The notes under the pieces are model-generated. The model did no database searches. It saw only the letters and a program-made list of their open reading frames with translations, and was not told where the DNA came from. Below, one piece after another: positions 16,530 through 25,276 of a stretch of DNA of 32,362 bases. Both the position numbers and the translations under genes were made by a program. Each line of letters begins with the position of its first letter. Position 1 is the first letter of the stretch. Origin of the DNA: Gammaproteobacteria bacterium. GTDB lineage: Bacteria; Pseudomonadota; Gammaproteobacteria; Pseudomonadales; Azotimanducaceae. The stretch covers positions 1 through 32,362 of the forward strand of contig PBVL01000094.1 in the NCBI GenBank assembly GCA_002728675.1. Direction: 5' to 3'.

Positions 16530-17516
16530 ATGGGCTCGTTTCGGAGACGGGAGCGGTCGGTGCAGGTGGCGTTCATTGGGTTGGGGAACGTGGGTGGGAA
16601 ACTCGCCGGCAACCTCGCGCGGAGCGGACACGCGCTCGTGGTGCACGATCTGAACGAAGCGGTTGTAGCCCCGCTGGTTGCGGCCGGCGCGCGTTGGTCT
16701 GACAGCCCGGCACAGGCAGCGGCAGACGCTGAGGTCGTCATCACCTGCCTGCCATCGCCCGCGGCATGCGCGGCAGTGCTGGAAGGGGCGGGTGGCGTCC
16801 TCGAAACACTCAGGCCCGGTACAGTCTGGATCGAAATGAGCACAACGGATGCGGAGGAAGTCGGGCGTCTCGCGGCCGCGGTCCGCGAACGTGGCGGCGA
16901 GGCTGCCGATTGCCCCGTCTCCGGAGGCTGCCACCGTGCCGCGACGGGCAACATCGCCATACTCGCCGGATGCGAACGGACGACCTTCGAGAAGATCATG
17001 CCGGTCCTCGAAGTACTGGGCAGAGACATTCTGCACACAGGCGCCCTCGGGACCGCCTCGCAGTACAAGGTGCTGACCAACTATCTTGCGAGCGCACACC
17101 TGGTCGCGCTGGCGGAGGCGCTGACGACCGTCGCGGCGCTCGACCTGGACCTGAACGCGTACGAGGCGATCCGCGTCTCGTCGGGAAACTCTTTCGTGCA
17201 CGAGACCGAAAGCCAGGTAATTCTGAACGGCAGCCGCAACATTGGTTTTACGCTGGGGCTCGTGCAGAAGGATGTGGGGCTGTTCCAGTCCCTCGCCGAG
17301 CGGGCGGGGCTCGACCTCGAACTGTCGCCGCTGCTGCTGCGAATCTTCGCTGACGCGATCGAACGGTTTGGCGCGGATGAATGGTCACCCAACGTGATTC
17401 GTCGCCTCGAGGAGCAGTCAGGCCGATCGGTGCTGGCACCCGGCTTTCCGCCGGAACTCGAAGATCATGCCCCCCGCGTGCGCGGCGCTGAAGTGATACT
17501 GCCAAAACGCGGGTAG
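16530..17516 (+). CDS. NAD(P)-dependent oxidoreductase of the 3-hydroxyisobutyrate dehydrogenase family
   Basis: This 328-residue beta-hydroxyacid dehydrogenase has an N-terminal Rossmann domain beginning VAFIGLGNVGGKLAGNLA, with the dinucleotide motif GxGxxG. The substrate-binding DCPVSGGCHRAATGNIAIL segment follows, and the catalytic lysine is K180 in QYKVLTNYL. The helical C-terminal domain ends about residue 300. Family enzymes oxidise 3-hydroxy acids (hydroxyisobutyrate, tartronate semialdehyde, glyoxylate) with NAD(P). The ATG at 16530 is chosen because GGGGAAGG sits 5 bases upstream; a GTG at 16560 would be closer to the fold. It diverges from the amidase with a 74-base gap, so the two may be controlled together. 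The MFS gene follows by 63 bases. Confidence 0.9.
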   Translation: MGSFRRRERSVQVAFIGLGNVGGKLAGNLARSGHALVVHDLNEAVVAPLVAAGARWSDSPAQAAADAEVVITCLPSPAACAAVLEGAGGVLETLRPGTVWIEMSTTDAEEVGRLAAAVRERGGEAADCPVSGGCHRAATGNIAILAGCERTTFEKIMPVLEVLGRDILHTGALGTASQYKVLTNYLASAHLVALAEALTTVAALDLDLNAYEAIRVSSGNSFVHETESQVILNGSRNIGFTLGLVQKDVGLFQSLAERAGLDLELSPLLLRIFADAIERFGADEWSPNVIRRLEEQSGRSVLAPGFPPELEDHAPRVRGAEVILPKRG

Positions 17517-17579
17517 AAGGGAGTTTCTCCCGGACCCAGGGTGGATGGTGTTGCGTCCGTCGGACGCAACTGTGGCACG

Positions 17580-19106
17580 ATGCACAGCATCAAAGCGGTA
17601 CTTGAGCAACTCGGGAAAAGCGGTTTGGAAGTTGAATACACGCGCGAGCGCGCCCGTCCGGGGAAAGTTCCGGTTCTCACGAAGGTCTACCAGGGGTTTG
17701 GTGGCCTTGCGAATAGTCACAAAGACTTCGCCTTTGGTACGTTTCTGCTGCTCTACTACAGCCAGATTCAGGGGCTGCCGGCTTCCTGGGTGTCTGCGGT
17801 CATTGCTGTGTCGCTTGTTATCGACGCCGTGTCCGACCCGGTCATTGGTTCGGTGTCGGACAACTTCAAATCGAGGTGGGGGCGTCGCCACCCGTTCATG
17901 ATCTTTGCCGCCGTGCCATTTGGCCTGTGCCTCGGCGCGTTGTTCTTCCCTCCGACCGAGATGGGCGACGGCATCATGCTCGCGTGGCTGGCCTTCTTCA
18001 CCATTGCCACCCGCCTTGCCTACACGTTCTACTTCGTGCCGTGGAATGCCGTTGCCGCCGAGTTCTCAGAGGACTACGTGGAGCGTACGTCGATCATCAC
18101 CTACCGCTACCTGGTGGGCTGGATCGGCGGGGTGATCTTCTTCATCTTTACGTTCCAGGTCCTGTTCCCGAACACGGAGGAATTTCCTGCCGGGCAGCTC
18201 AATCCGATGCATTACCCGACGTTCGGGCTGATCGCGGGCGGACTCATCATCGCGTGGTCGCTCCTGTCGGCTCTCGGTACGCTGCGCGAAGTGCCGTACC
18301 TGCTGCAGCCGGTCAAGGAAACGCCGACGTTCAGTTTCAAACGATCGATCAGTGAAGTCCTGCTCGCATTGAAGAGCAGAAACTTCCGCCTGCTGTTCGT
18401 GATTTTCCTGATGTTCTCCGGTCTGGCGGGCGTTGGCGGCGTGTTCGACATCTACATGAACACCTACTTCTGGGGGCTCACGTCTACTGAACTGCAGTAC
18501 TTCGTCCTGTCGGGGTTTGGCGCCTTGGCCTCCTTCGCATCGGTGCCCTTTCTGCAGAAGACGGTGGACAAACATACCCTGCTGCTGACCTTTCTCTCGG
18601 CGTTCATGACGCTCGCAATCCTGAAGGTGTGCCTGCGCTTCTGGGGCATCCTGCCGGAGAACGGCGAAACGATGCTGCTGGTCTTCCTGGTCTGCCACGG
18701 GATCGTGATGACGTATCTGCTCACCACATGCGGGATCATGGTCGGTTCGCTGATTGCAGATCTGGTCGACGAACAGGAACTCGAAACGGGGCTCCGGCAG
18801 GAAGGGGTCTTCGCGTCTGCGATCAGCTTCGCGTCCAAGGCGACGTCCAGCGTTGGCATCCTGATCGGGGGGATCCTGCTCGACACGGTGATCGCGTTTC
18901 CGCGTCAGGCCGAGTTCGGCTCCGTTGATGACGACACGCTGTTCCTGCTGGCCTTGAATGACGGGGTGATCATTCCGGCACTGTTCTTCATTCCGATCTT
19001 CCTCATCACGCGGATGAATGTGTCGCGCGCGCGGCTTGCCGAAATTCAGGCCGCGTTGGGGCGGGGTGACAACGACTCGTCGAAACCTGACGCCGTGACT
19101 CAGTAG
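17580..19106 (+). CDS. GPH-family (MelB-like) sugar/cation symporter
   Basis: This 508-residue twelve-segment carrier belongs to the glycoside-pentoside-hexuronide family of MFS. The diagnostic sequence DAVSDPVIGSVSDNF, followed by SRWGRRHPF, sits at residues 82-105. Its Asp residues (D82, D86) match cation-coordinating acids of MelB. The N-terminus is longer than usual, with about 45 polar residues before the first membrane segment. GPH carriers move sugars, or related glycosides and polyols, with Na+ or H+. The ATG at 17580 is used because the upstream in-frame ATG at 17541 adds an unlikely start. Its stop overlaps the convergent SDR gene by 7 bases. The opposite three-gene oxygenase operon is therefore a natural candidate for metabolising the imported compound; that link is positional only. 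Confidence 0.88.
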   Translation: MHSIKAVLEQLGKSGLEVEYTRERARPGKVPVLTKVYQGFGGLANSHKDFAFGTFLLLYYSQIQGLPASWVSAVIAVSLVIDAVSDPVIGSVSDNFKSRWGRRHPFMIFAAVPFGLCLGALFFPPTEMGDGIMLAWLAFFTIATRLAYTFYFVPWNAVAAEFSEDYVERTSIITYRYLVGWIGGVIFFIFTFQVLFPNTEEFPAGQLNPMHYPTFGLIAGGLIIAWSLLSALGTLREVPYLLQPVKETPTFSFKRSISEVLLALKSRNFRLLFVIFLMFSGLAGVGGVFDIYMNTYFWGLTSTELQYFVLSGFGALASFASVPFLQKTVDKHTLLLTFLSAFMTLAILKVCLRFWGILPENGETMLLVFLVCHGIVMTYLLTTCGIMVGSLIADLVDEQELETGLRQEGVFASAISFASKATSSVGILIGGILLDTVIAFPRQAEFGSVDDDTLFLLALNDGVIIPALFFIPIFLITRMNVSRARLAEIQAALGRGDNDSSKPDAVTQ

Positions 19107-19888
19107 GCGGATGCGCCACCTTCGGCGGGTATGACGGCCGCGTTGACCATCCGCGACTCGTCGGAGGCGAGGAAGACCACCACGTTGGCGATGTCCTCAG
19201 GCATGCCGTAACCGAACGGATGTCGATCGTCGACAAGGCGACTCTTCGTTGCCATCGCCGTCTTGATCTGGTCCTCATCGCTGTTCTCGCCGTCAATGCC
19301 GAAACGCGACGCGACGCGTTCCGAGAGTACGATGCCGGGAGCGATTGCGTTGGCACGGATGCCATCGCGCCAGTAGCGGCCCGCGATGGCCTGGGTCAGC
19401 GAGATGATGCCGCCTTTGGCCGTGGTGTAGACGTGGCCCGGGAAGGCACCTTTCAGCGCGACGATCGACGTGAAGTTCACGATCGTGCCGCCGCCCGCCC
19501 GTTGAAGGTGTGGGATGCCGGCGCGGCAGCAGAGGAAGGGGCCTTTCAGGTCGAGATGGATGGTGGTGTCCCATACGTCGAGATCGACGTCAGTGACTGA
19601 AGCGTCAGCCTGGATCGAACCACCGGCGCAGTTCACGAGCACATCGATCTTGCCGAACTGTTTCGCGCCGGCGTCGAGGGAAGCGGCGACACTCGACTCG
19701 TCGGTGACATCGGTTGGCACGAAGAGCACGGCATCGCCCAGTGCCGCCGCGGTTGCTTTGCCCGTCTCCGGGTTCAGTTCCGCGACGACGACGCGTGCGC
19801 CCTCTGTGACAAACTTCTGTGCACTCGCCCGGCCAATGCCGGCACCGGCACCCGTGATGAAGGCGACCTTACCCTCAAGCCTGCCCAT
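19100..19888 (-). CDS. Short-chain dehydrogenase/reductase
   Basis: This 262-residue classical SDR has TGAGAGIG (residues 12-19) for nucleotide binding, NCAG at 86-89, and the catalytic Ser-Tyr-Lys at S141, Y154 and K158 (YTTAK). E37 at the end of the second strand favours NAD(H) over NADP(H). The gene is last in a three-gene unit: it starts 14 bases inside the end of the PhyH-family gene. It probably oxidises an alcohol made or exposed by the two oxygenases upstream. The substrate is unknown. The stop overlaps the stop of the convergent GPH symporter. Confidence 0.92.
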   Translation of the reverse strand: MGRLEGKVAFITGAGAGIGRASAQKFVTEGARVVVAELNPETGKATAAALGDAVLFVPTDVTDESSVAASLDAGAKQFGKIDVLVNCAGGSIQADASVTDVDLDVWDTTIHLDLKGPFLCCRAGIPHLQRAGGGTIVNFTSIVALKGAFPGHVYTTAKGGIISLTQAIAGRYWRDGIRANAIAPGIVLSERVASRFGIDGENSDEDQIKTAMATKSRLVDDRHPFGYGMPEDIANVVVFLASDESRMVNAAVIPAEGGASAY

Positions 19889-20810
19889 GGCTCGGCCTCA
19901 GCTCGCCAATGCGTTCGGGGGTCGGCGTGACTTCGCCAACCGGACTCTCGATACGGCCGTAGGCGTACCAGATCTTGAAGCCGAGCCTCGCCTTCAGCTT
20001 GTCGGAAATCGTATCCCAGAGTTCCGGGTCCAGTGCGAGCGTCTGGTTTTCCTGCTGACGGAACTGGGGAGAACAGAACGTGCCGAGCACGCCGAGCCGG
20101 TCAGGCCCGCCGGTGTGCGCGCCCGTGCCGTGCCACAGTCGGCCGTCGAACACCATCAGGCTCCCGGCCGGGGCTTCAGGCTGGACGATGTCGTATCGGT
20201 CCTGGTTGTCAGGGTCGGGGTGCGCGCCTGAGAGATGAGAGCCGGGCACAACTTCGGTTGAGCCGTTCCGGGCGCTGAAATCGGAGAGCATCCACATGGT
20301 ATTCGCGACGACCGGTGGCGATATGCCGAGGCCCGCGTCGTGGTTGACGAACGCGTCCGTTGGGTTGCGGGTGATGTCCGAGGTCCGCGCGGCCGTGCTT
20401 GCGGTGGCCGGGCCGCGAGGCACGGGCGGCGGCATCCACCACTGATCGGTGTGCAGCCCCATTCTGACCCCGCCGGGTTTCGCGATATTGGCCGAGTGGG
20501 TCGACAGAATGAAGTGTTCGCCCAGCACGTGCCCGACCAGTTCGTCCACCAGCGGATGGGTGATCATGTCGCGGAAGCACGCACCCTTGTTGACGAGATT
20601 CCACATCCGCTGATTCGGGCCCTGTACACCCGGGCCGGCACCGTCGCGGGTCGCGATGCCCAGTTCGATTTCCGCTTCGGACTGTTCGACCAGGCGCTGC
20701 CGCGCCGCTTCCAGCTCGTTGGGGGCGAGTGCATCGGTCACGACGCAGAAGCCGTGTTTCGTGAGGTCTCGCTTCGCCTGGTCGAGGTCTGCTGTAGGCG
20801 TCGGAATCAT
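19875..20810 (-). CDS. Phytanoyl-CoA dioxygenase (PhyH) family protein
   Basis: This 311-residue Fe(II)/2-oxoglutarate-type oxygenase keeps the facial triad: H120 and D122 in LHTDQWW and H227 in RLWHGTGAHT. An Arg in DRLGVLGTF lies about where 2-oxoglutarate binds. Compared with the second PhyH-family gene in this window, it carries about 33 extra residues between the HxD motif and the next core strand (roughly residues 128-160). These are Pro/Ala/Thr-rich and could form a lid or insertion. The gene overlaps the CmcJ-like gene by ATGA and the SDR gene by 14 bases, so three proteins are made together. Family members hydroxylate diverse acyl-CoAs and small molecules. This one's substrate is unknown. 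Confidence 0.9.
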   Translation of the reverse strand: MIPTPTADLDQAKRDLTKHGFCVVTDALAPNELEAARQRLVEQSEAEIELGIATRDGAGPGVQGPNQRMWNLVNKGACFRDMITHPLVDELVGHVLGEHFILSTHSANIAKPGGVRMGLHTDQWWMPPPVPRGPATASTAARTSDITRNPTDAFVNHDAGLGISPPVVANTMWMLSDFSARNGSTEVVPGSHLSGAHPDPDNQDRYDIVQPEAPAGSLMVFDGRLWHGTGAHTGGPDRLGVLGTFCSPQFRQQENQTLALDPELWDTISDKLKARLGFKIWYAYGRIESPVGEVTPTPERIGELRPSHGQA

Positions 20811-21613
20811 CTGGCGCTACCGAAGAAGCGGAGCTCGACGCTCACCCGCTTCATGGCGTGTTCGGTGTCGGGGATGCGGACCGCGCTGTGCAGCGTCGGT
20901 CTGAACAGGTTCCCGTCGGCGGGCGCCGAGTCGTAGGTCGTGAAGACCAGCGCTTCGTCTTTCGTCATCGCGGAGTAGTAGTTCCAGCGTTGTCCGTCGT
21001 TCGGTCGACAGTAGTGCGCGTTGAACGGCTTTGGCGCGTTCGGATTCAGTTCATAGACGAGGTCGTCCAGCTCGACACTCGTGCGGTCACACACCGTCAG
21101 CGGAAAACGCTCCAGCGGTGTTTCAGTGACCGAACGCCAGATATTGATGCCCACCACGCGGCTGCCCGAGGGCATGCCCATGACCTCGGGGAATGACTTC
21201 TCCACCGACTTGCCATCTTCGGTCAGGAAGTCCGCGTAGTCGTTGTGCACAAACTCCGCCGCGGGCCCGTACTGGATACCGTCTTTCCAGAAGTGATCCT
21301 TGTGCTTTTCTTCACGGAATGTATGGCTCGTGATCGGCTGGAAACTGAAGCCAGGCAGGAGTGTCCGCGTGAGTTCCAGCGCTTCGTCGTAGTGGATGCG
21401 TGCGACTTCCTCCGGGTCAGACCAGTCCTGCACCTTCGAGGGTGAGCGAACGAGCATGAAGCCCTTGCCGTTCAGGAGCAGGTCGGTCGTGTCGCCCGGG
21501 TCCCTGACGACGCCGTCGGTGATGCGGGCATCGTGAATCATCACAGGCACATTCATCTGGGGCGGGTCACCGTTTTTTGGCCCGGAGTAATTGAGAGTGC
21601 TGTGGAAGTCCAT
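20807..21613 (-). CDS. CmcJ/NvfI family oxidoreductase
   Basis: This 268-residue protein belongs to the non-heme iron family named after CmcJ of cephamycin biosynthesis and the fungal NvfI. The N-terminal part has a long beta strand, then FVHNDYAD with the HxD pair at H123 and D125. INIWRSV follows at residue 156, then TTYDSAP, and RPTLHSAVRIP with the distal iron ligand H242. These motifs are arranged as in the family. The ATG at 21613 is favoured over an extension to 21673. It is the first gene of the CmcJ-PhyH-SDR unit, with a 4-base ATGA overlap to PhyH, and lies 123 bases downstream of the YkgJ gene on the same strand. The family usually oxidises complex small molecules, but this substrate is unknown. 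Confidence 0.85.
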   Translation of the reverse strand: MDFHSTLNYSGPKNGDPPQMNVPVMIHDARITDGVVRDPGDTTDLLLNGKGFMLVRSPSKVQDWSDPEEVARIHYDEALELTRTLLPGFSFQPITSHTFREEKHKDHFWKDGIQYGPAAEFVHNDYADFLTEDGKSVEKSFPEVMGMPSGSRVVGINIWRSVTETPLERFPLTVCDRTSVELDDLVYELNPNAPKPFNAHYCRPNDGQRWNYYSAMTKDEALVFTTYDSAPADGNLFRPTLHSAVRIPDTEHAMKRVSVELRFFGSAR

Positions 21614-21736
21614 GACGTGTCGTTCGTGCTGTTGTTCCTGCGCAACGATGCGCTGAATGCGCTGATCGCGCAAATCGGCTGCCGTCTGCCGGCACTCCAG
21701 CGCCCGCGTGTCGCGTCAAGGGCGGGTGCCAGGGAT

Positions 21737-22009
21737 TCAGGACGTGCGCAGCGCGCCGGGTTCCGCGCGCAGTTCGAGGCATTCGATGCCGCCCAGCTCG
21801 AACTGCCGGCAGACGAAGGGGCGGTCCGCATAGATGGTGCAGCGCATGCTGGAGCGATCGAGCAGGGCGCACCAGCCATCCTCGAGCCTGTGCAGGACGC
21901 GATTGCCCTGCTCGTCCACCTCGACCAGCCATTCGGGGACTGCCGTTTCGCCGAAAAGCGGGACCTCCTGGCGGCAGCAGCGGGCGTTGCAGTCTGAGCA
22001 ACTCACCAT
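21737..22009 (-). CDS. YkgJ family cysteine-cluster protein
   Basis: This 90-residue protein contains the cysteine-cluster pattern CSDCNARCC (C4, C7, C11, C12), followed by cysteines in DGWCALL, RCTIY and FVCRQFELGGIEC. These probably bind a zinc ion or an Fe-S cluster. The family has no defined function. The ATG at 22009 lies 4 bases after the SRPBCC stop, so the two genes should be one transcript. An in-frame extension to 22084 would overlap the SRPBCC gene and lacks homology. It is short for the family. Confidence 0.85.
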   Translation of the reverse strand: MVSCSDCNARCCRQEVPLFGETAVPEWLVEVDEQGNRVLHRLEDGWCALLDRSSMRCTIYADRPFVCRQFELGGIECLELRAEPGALRTS

Positions 22010-22013
22010 GGGG

Positions 22014-22448
22014 TCAGGCGCTTTCCAGCTTCTCGCGCAAGCATTCGACGCCTGCTTCCGTGTTCGTGCGAATCCAGCGCGCACTGAAGTACTCGAGCAG
22101 CTTGTAGAGCCCGCTCATCGTGACGGACCACTCGTGCGTCAGGCGCGTCCCCGTGCCGTCCGCTTCGACCACAAAGCGACCGGTGAACTCGGACGGACCG
22201 CCCTTGCCGCGGTGGGCGAATACGCGCGGCGGATCGAATTCGGTGACGATGAGTTCGGCATCGGGCTGGTTGCTGCCTATCTGCACAATTTCCGTATAGC
22301 GGGTACCGACGCCGATCGCGCCGTCGGAGACTTTGGTGACTTCGATCAGGTCCGGCACCCACTCGGGAGCGCGTTCGAGGTCCGACACGAATGCGAACAT
22401 AGCCTCCGATGGGCAGGCAATGTAGATCTCAACGGTTCCACTCGCCAT
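22014..22448 (-). CDS. SRPBCC family protein
   Basis: This 144-residue START-like (Bet v1/PYR type) protein has a hydrophobic ligand cavity. The sequence begins with VEIYIACPSEAMFAFVSDLERAPEW and continues through FVVEADGTGTRLTHEW to a long C-terminal helix (YKLLEYFSARWIRTN), as in polyketide-cyclase/dehydrase-like members. The ATG at 22448 has GGAGAAG about 5 bases upstream. It is followed by the YkgJ gene with only a 4-base gap, and it diverges from the TIM-barrel gene at 22579. No ligand can be assigned. Confidence 0.9.
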   Translation of the reverse strand: MASGTVEIYIACPSEAMFAFVSDLERAPEWVPDLIEVTKVSDGAIGVGTRYTEIVQIGSNQPDAELIVTEFDPPRVFAHRGKGGPSEFTGRFVVEADGTGTRLTHEWSVTMSGLYKLLEYFSARWIRTNTEAGVECLREKLESA

Positions 22449-22578
22449 GCGCGCTTCTCCTTTTCGCTGACTGTGCAAGGTGCGAAGCGCCAGATCAAGA
22501 TGCCCCAGTGCACTGTTTGACGCGGCGCGGGACGCGCGAGACAGTGTGCACCGAGACCGCAACGGCAGGGAGAGAGCG

Positions 22579-23565
22579 ATGAAGATCGGCATCACCGAGA
22601 AGGGCGTCATGCATACGGACCCGGACGAGTTCGACCTTGACACGCGCTTTCGGATGGTCGCGGAGAGCGGCGTCTACGACTACTACGACAAAACACCCGA
22701 AGACCCGGCGCTCGTTGACGCCTATCTCGCCGCGAGCGAGAAACACGGCCTACCGGTCCGCGCAGGTGGATGGTTCTATCTCCTTGGACGGGACGAAACG
22801 CTGCTCAAGGAGAAGCTCGAACTGTCCGCGCGACTCGGCAGCGTCGTTCACAATACCCAGATTCTCTCGAAGCACGCGGACGGGCATTTCGTCACGAACG
22901 ACGAGGTGGTTGCGATGTATCTGCAGGCGTACGAGTGGGGAGACGCGTGCGGTTGTTATCCGACGTTCGAGGTCCACATCAACATGTGGTCGGAGGACTT
23001 TCGGCGCGTCAACGAGGTTGCTGACGCCGTCGAGGCGCGTGGCGTGCCGTTCAGAATGACGCTCGACCACTCGCACGTGATTTTCAAGATCGACAATCCG
23101 GAAGAACAGAAGGTGTTCGACATCGCTTCCGCCGTGGCAAGCGGCGAACTCGTGCTGGACCCGTTCCTTGCAGGCAGCGTGTGTCAGCAGTGGATCGACC
23201 GTGGGCTCGTGCAACACGCCCACGCACGTGCCGCGGTGCCGAACAACCCGCTCAACACCGCTTACTCGGGCAAAGACGGTGCCCCGGGTCGCGGCGTGCA
23301 GTATCCGTTCTTCGAGCCTGCCGAAGGGCAATACGTTGTGCCCTGGGATGGCACCCGGCTCGAGCCCTGGAAAGAGGTGGTGCGCCAGCTCTTCGCCTAC
23401 CACGCGGCGAATGAGTCCAGCCCGCTCGGGCAGGTATCGACCGAGTTCATTCCCGGTCCCGACTATGGAGCGGGACACGGTTACTCGATCTTCGAGCACA
23501 GCGTCGCGTGTGCGACGTGGCTGCGGGAGACCTGGGACGCGGCCCGCACCGTGGCGGCTGCCTGA
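22579..23565 (+). CDS. Xylose-isomerase-like TIM-barrel protein
   Basis: This 328-residue protein fits the sugar phosphate isomerase/epimerase superfamily (AP endonuclease 2 fold), though it is a divergent member. Candidate metal ligands are E131 in TFEVHINMW, D163, H164 and H166 in TLDHSHVIF, and H213 and H215 in VQHAHARAAV. The start at 22579 follows a strong GGGAGAG site. There is no signal peptide. The C-terminal part, GQVSTEFIPGPDYGAGHGYS, contains another Glu that may complete the site. Possible reactions include isomerisation or epimerisation of a sugar, inositol or keto acid. It converges with the alpha/beta hydrolase at 23567 and diverges from the SRPBCC gene. Confidence 0.75.
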   Translation: MKIGITEKGVMHTDPDEFDLDTRFRMVAESGVYDYYDKTPEDPALVDAYLAASEKHGLPVRAGGWFYLLGRDETLLKEKLELSARLGSVVHNTQILSKHADGHFVTNDEVVAMYLQAYEWGDACGCYPTFEVHINMWSEDFRRVNEVADAVEARGVPFRMTLDHSHVIFKIDNPEEQKVFDIASAVASGELVLDPFLAGSVCQQWIDRGLVQHAHARAAVPNNPLNTAYSGKDGAPGRGVQYPFFEPAEGQYVVPWDGTRLEPWKEVVRQLFAYHAANESSPLGQVSTEFIPGPDYGAGHGYSIFEHSVACATWLRETWDAARTVAAA

Positions 23566-23566
23566 A

Positions 23567-24523
23567 TCAGTTGGCGCCCTCGATCGCCGGCGTGTGTCTG
23601 CGCACGAACGGCAGCAGGTCGTCGAGGATGTCCTGCAGGGTGACCGCAATCCCGAACCGGGCGTCATGAAACAGCGTCGTCGCGGCGCGTGAGTGGGGGA
23701 TCGGATGCAGCACGTCGGTCTCGTCGCCGTGATGCAGGATCAGCGTTGGCAGCGCAAGTGCCGCAAGTTGCTCGTCGGTCATGCCAAGTGCGGTCTTGTG
23801 CTGGTAAGACTCGAGGTGTTCTCCCGAGCGCCGCATGGCGGCGAGGAACGCGGTGACGTCCTGCGCGAGAAAGCGCTGCTGACGGGCCGGGTCGTTCCGT
23901 TGCAGGTAGGCCGCCCACAAAGGCGTTTTTGCGAGCGCCTCCATTGAGGTGAGGGTCTCGTCGAGGAGGTACTTGAGGTAGTACTCCTCCGAAAGCTGGC
24001 GCCCGGCAATCGGTCCCCCCGTCAGGGGCGCAATCACGATCGCGGACAGGTCTTCCGGGTGGCGATCGGCAAGGATCATGTTCGAGCGCGCGCCGGCCGA
24101 CATGCCGTAGCAGGCCGCCGGCGCCACGCCGAGCCGCCCGATCAGGGTGTGGAGATCTTCGGCTTCCTCGATGGCAAGCGGTTCGCTGCCGAAGGCCACT
24201 TCGGAGCGACCCATATTGCGCCGATCCCAGATGATCACGCGGCAGTCGGGAGCAGCCGCCGCGACGTTGATGGCAAAGTTGCGGAACCCGTCACACTCGC
24301 CCATACCGCCCGGCGTCACGATGAGCGGGACCGGCGCGGTCGGGTTGTAGATCTCAACGTGGAGTGTCACGTCGCGGTCGGGGCGGAGATCGACAGCATG
24401 AATTTCGGACCGAACCCGTTCAGCACGCTCGACCAGTTGCGCGTTGAAATACACCTCGAAATAGGGGTTGTCCGCTGCGCCTTTGAACAGCGTGACGTGG
24501 TCGCGGTCAGGGGGGGTGCTCAT
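23567..24523 (-). CDS. Alpha/beta hydrolase
   Basis: This 318-residue alpha/beta hydrolase has the oxyanion region PLIVTPGGMGECDGF, the WDRRNMGRSE loop, and the nucleophile elbow CYGMSAGAR with S142. Later segments TLILHHGDETDVLHPIPHS contain an Asp near residue 265 and a His near 276, which could complete the triad. The sequence resembles hydrolases acting on small esters or C-C bonds, including meta-cleavage products. The start at 24523 gives a plausible length. It ends one base from the TIM-barrel gene's stop. The aldolase gene lies 108 bases upstream on the same strand, so the three genes (GST-like, aldolase, hydrolase) may form one operon. Confidence 0.9.
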   Translation of the reverse strand: MSTPPDRDHVTLFKGAADNPYFEVYFNAQLVERAERVRSEIHAVDLRPDRDVTLHVEIYNPTAPVPLIVTPGGMGECDGFRNFAINVAAAAPDCRVIIWDRRNMGRSEVAFGSEPLAIEEAEDLHTLIGRLGVAPAACYGMSAGARSNMILADRHPEDLSAIVIAPLTGGPIAGRQLSEEYYLKYLLDETLTSMEALAKTPLWAAYLQRNDPARQQRFLAQDVTAFLAAMRRSGEHLESYQHKTALGMTDEQLAALALPTLILHHGDETDVLHPIPHSRAATTLFHDARFGIAVTLQDILDDLLPFVRRHTPAIEGAN

Positions 24524-24631
24524 GTGGGTTCCTTCCTGTTACAGACTGGGCGCAGAGTCGCGCGGGCGGCAGGGTACTGGGGCTGGAGACCCTTGGCGAG
24601 CGGTCGCGAGCGGCAACGCGCTGTGGGGGGG

Positions 24632-25276
24632 TCAGTCGTGAATCGGGTAGTCGTCGGCGGCCGCGTGGAAGTCTGCCCATTCCGATTCCGTCAGTAGTCT
24701 GGGTTCACCCAGACGGCGTGCGAGCAGGTACTGCCGACACAGGATTTCCAGCCGGTGCGCGGTGTCGGCCGCGGCCGCGAGTGTCTTGCCGCGGGCGATC
24801 ATGCCGTGGTTGCCGAGCAGGCACGCGGTGCGATCGGCCAGCGCGTTGGCCGCGTCTGCCGCGAGTGCGGGTGTCCCGAATGTCGAATAGGGCACACAGG
24901 GGACGTCGTTGCCGCCAAACGTCCCGACGAGGTAGTGGAAGCCCGGCAACGGCGCGACGTGGCTCGCGAGGGCCACGCACGCGTCGGAGTGCGTGTGTAC
25001 GACAGCCTGGGCATCCGGGCAGTGCGTGTAGATTCCGGCGTGCATCTGCCACTCGGAAGACGGCTTCAGGTTGCCGTCGAACTCGCCGCCAAATGAGCAA
25101 GCGACCAGCGTCTCGGGTGTGACCGATGCCGCGGTTGCGCCCGTCGCCGAGATCAACATGCCGCTCCCGAGTCGCACGCTGAGATTGCCGGACGACAGCT
25201 CATTCAGTCCAAGCTGCTCCATGCGCTGATACTGCGCGGCGAGGGACGCCCGCAGGGATTGCTCCGAACCGTTCAA
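24632..25276 (-). CDS. Class II aldolase/adducin family protein (FucA-like)
   Basis: This 214-residue zinc aldolase closely resembles L-fuculose-1-phosphate aldolase in its active site. E75 lies in SSEWQMH, H94 and H96 in VVHTHSD, and H157 in GNHGMI. These are each exactly two residues later than the E. coli FucA ligands Glu73, His92, His94 and His155. That numbering supports the TTG start at 25276, which overlaps the previous gene's stop as TTGA; the next ATG, at 25222, would cut into the N-terminal helix. NLSVR and LISATGA also match. Members cleave or decarboxylate sugar phosphates or hydroxy acids, so the exact substrate is open. The gene is coupled to the GST-like gene upstream. Confidence 0.9.
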   Translation of the reverse strand: MNGSEQSLRASLAAQYQRMEQLGLNELSSGNLSVRLGSGMLISATGATAASVTPETLVACSFGGEFDGNLKPSSEWQMHAGIYTHCPDAQAVVHTHSDACVALASHVAPLPGFHYLVGTFGGNDVPCVPYSTFGTPALAADAANALADRTACLLGNHGMIARGKTLAAAADTAHRLEILCRQYLLARRLGEPRLLTESEWADFHAAADDYPIHD

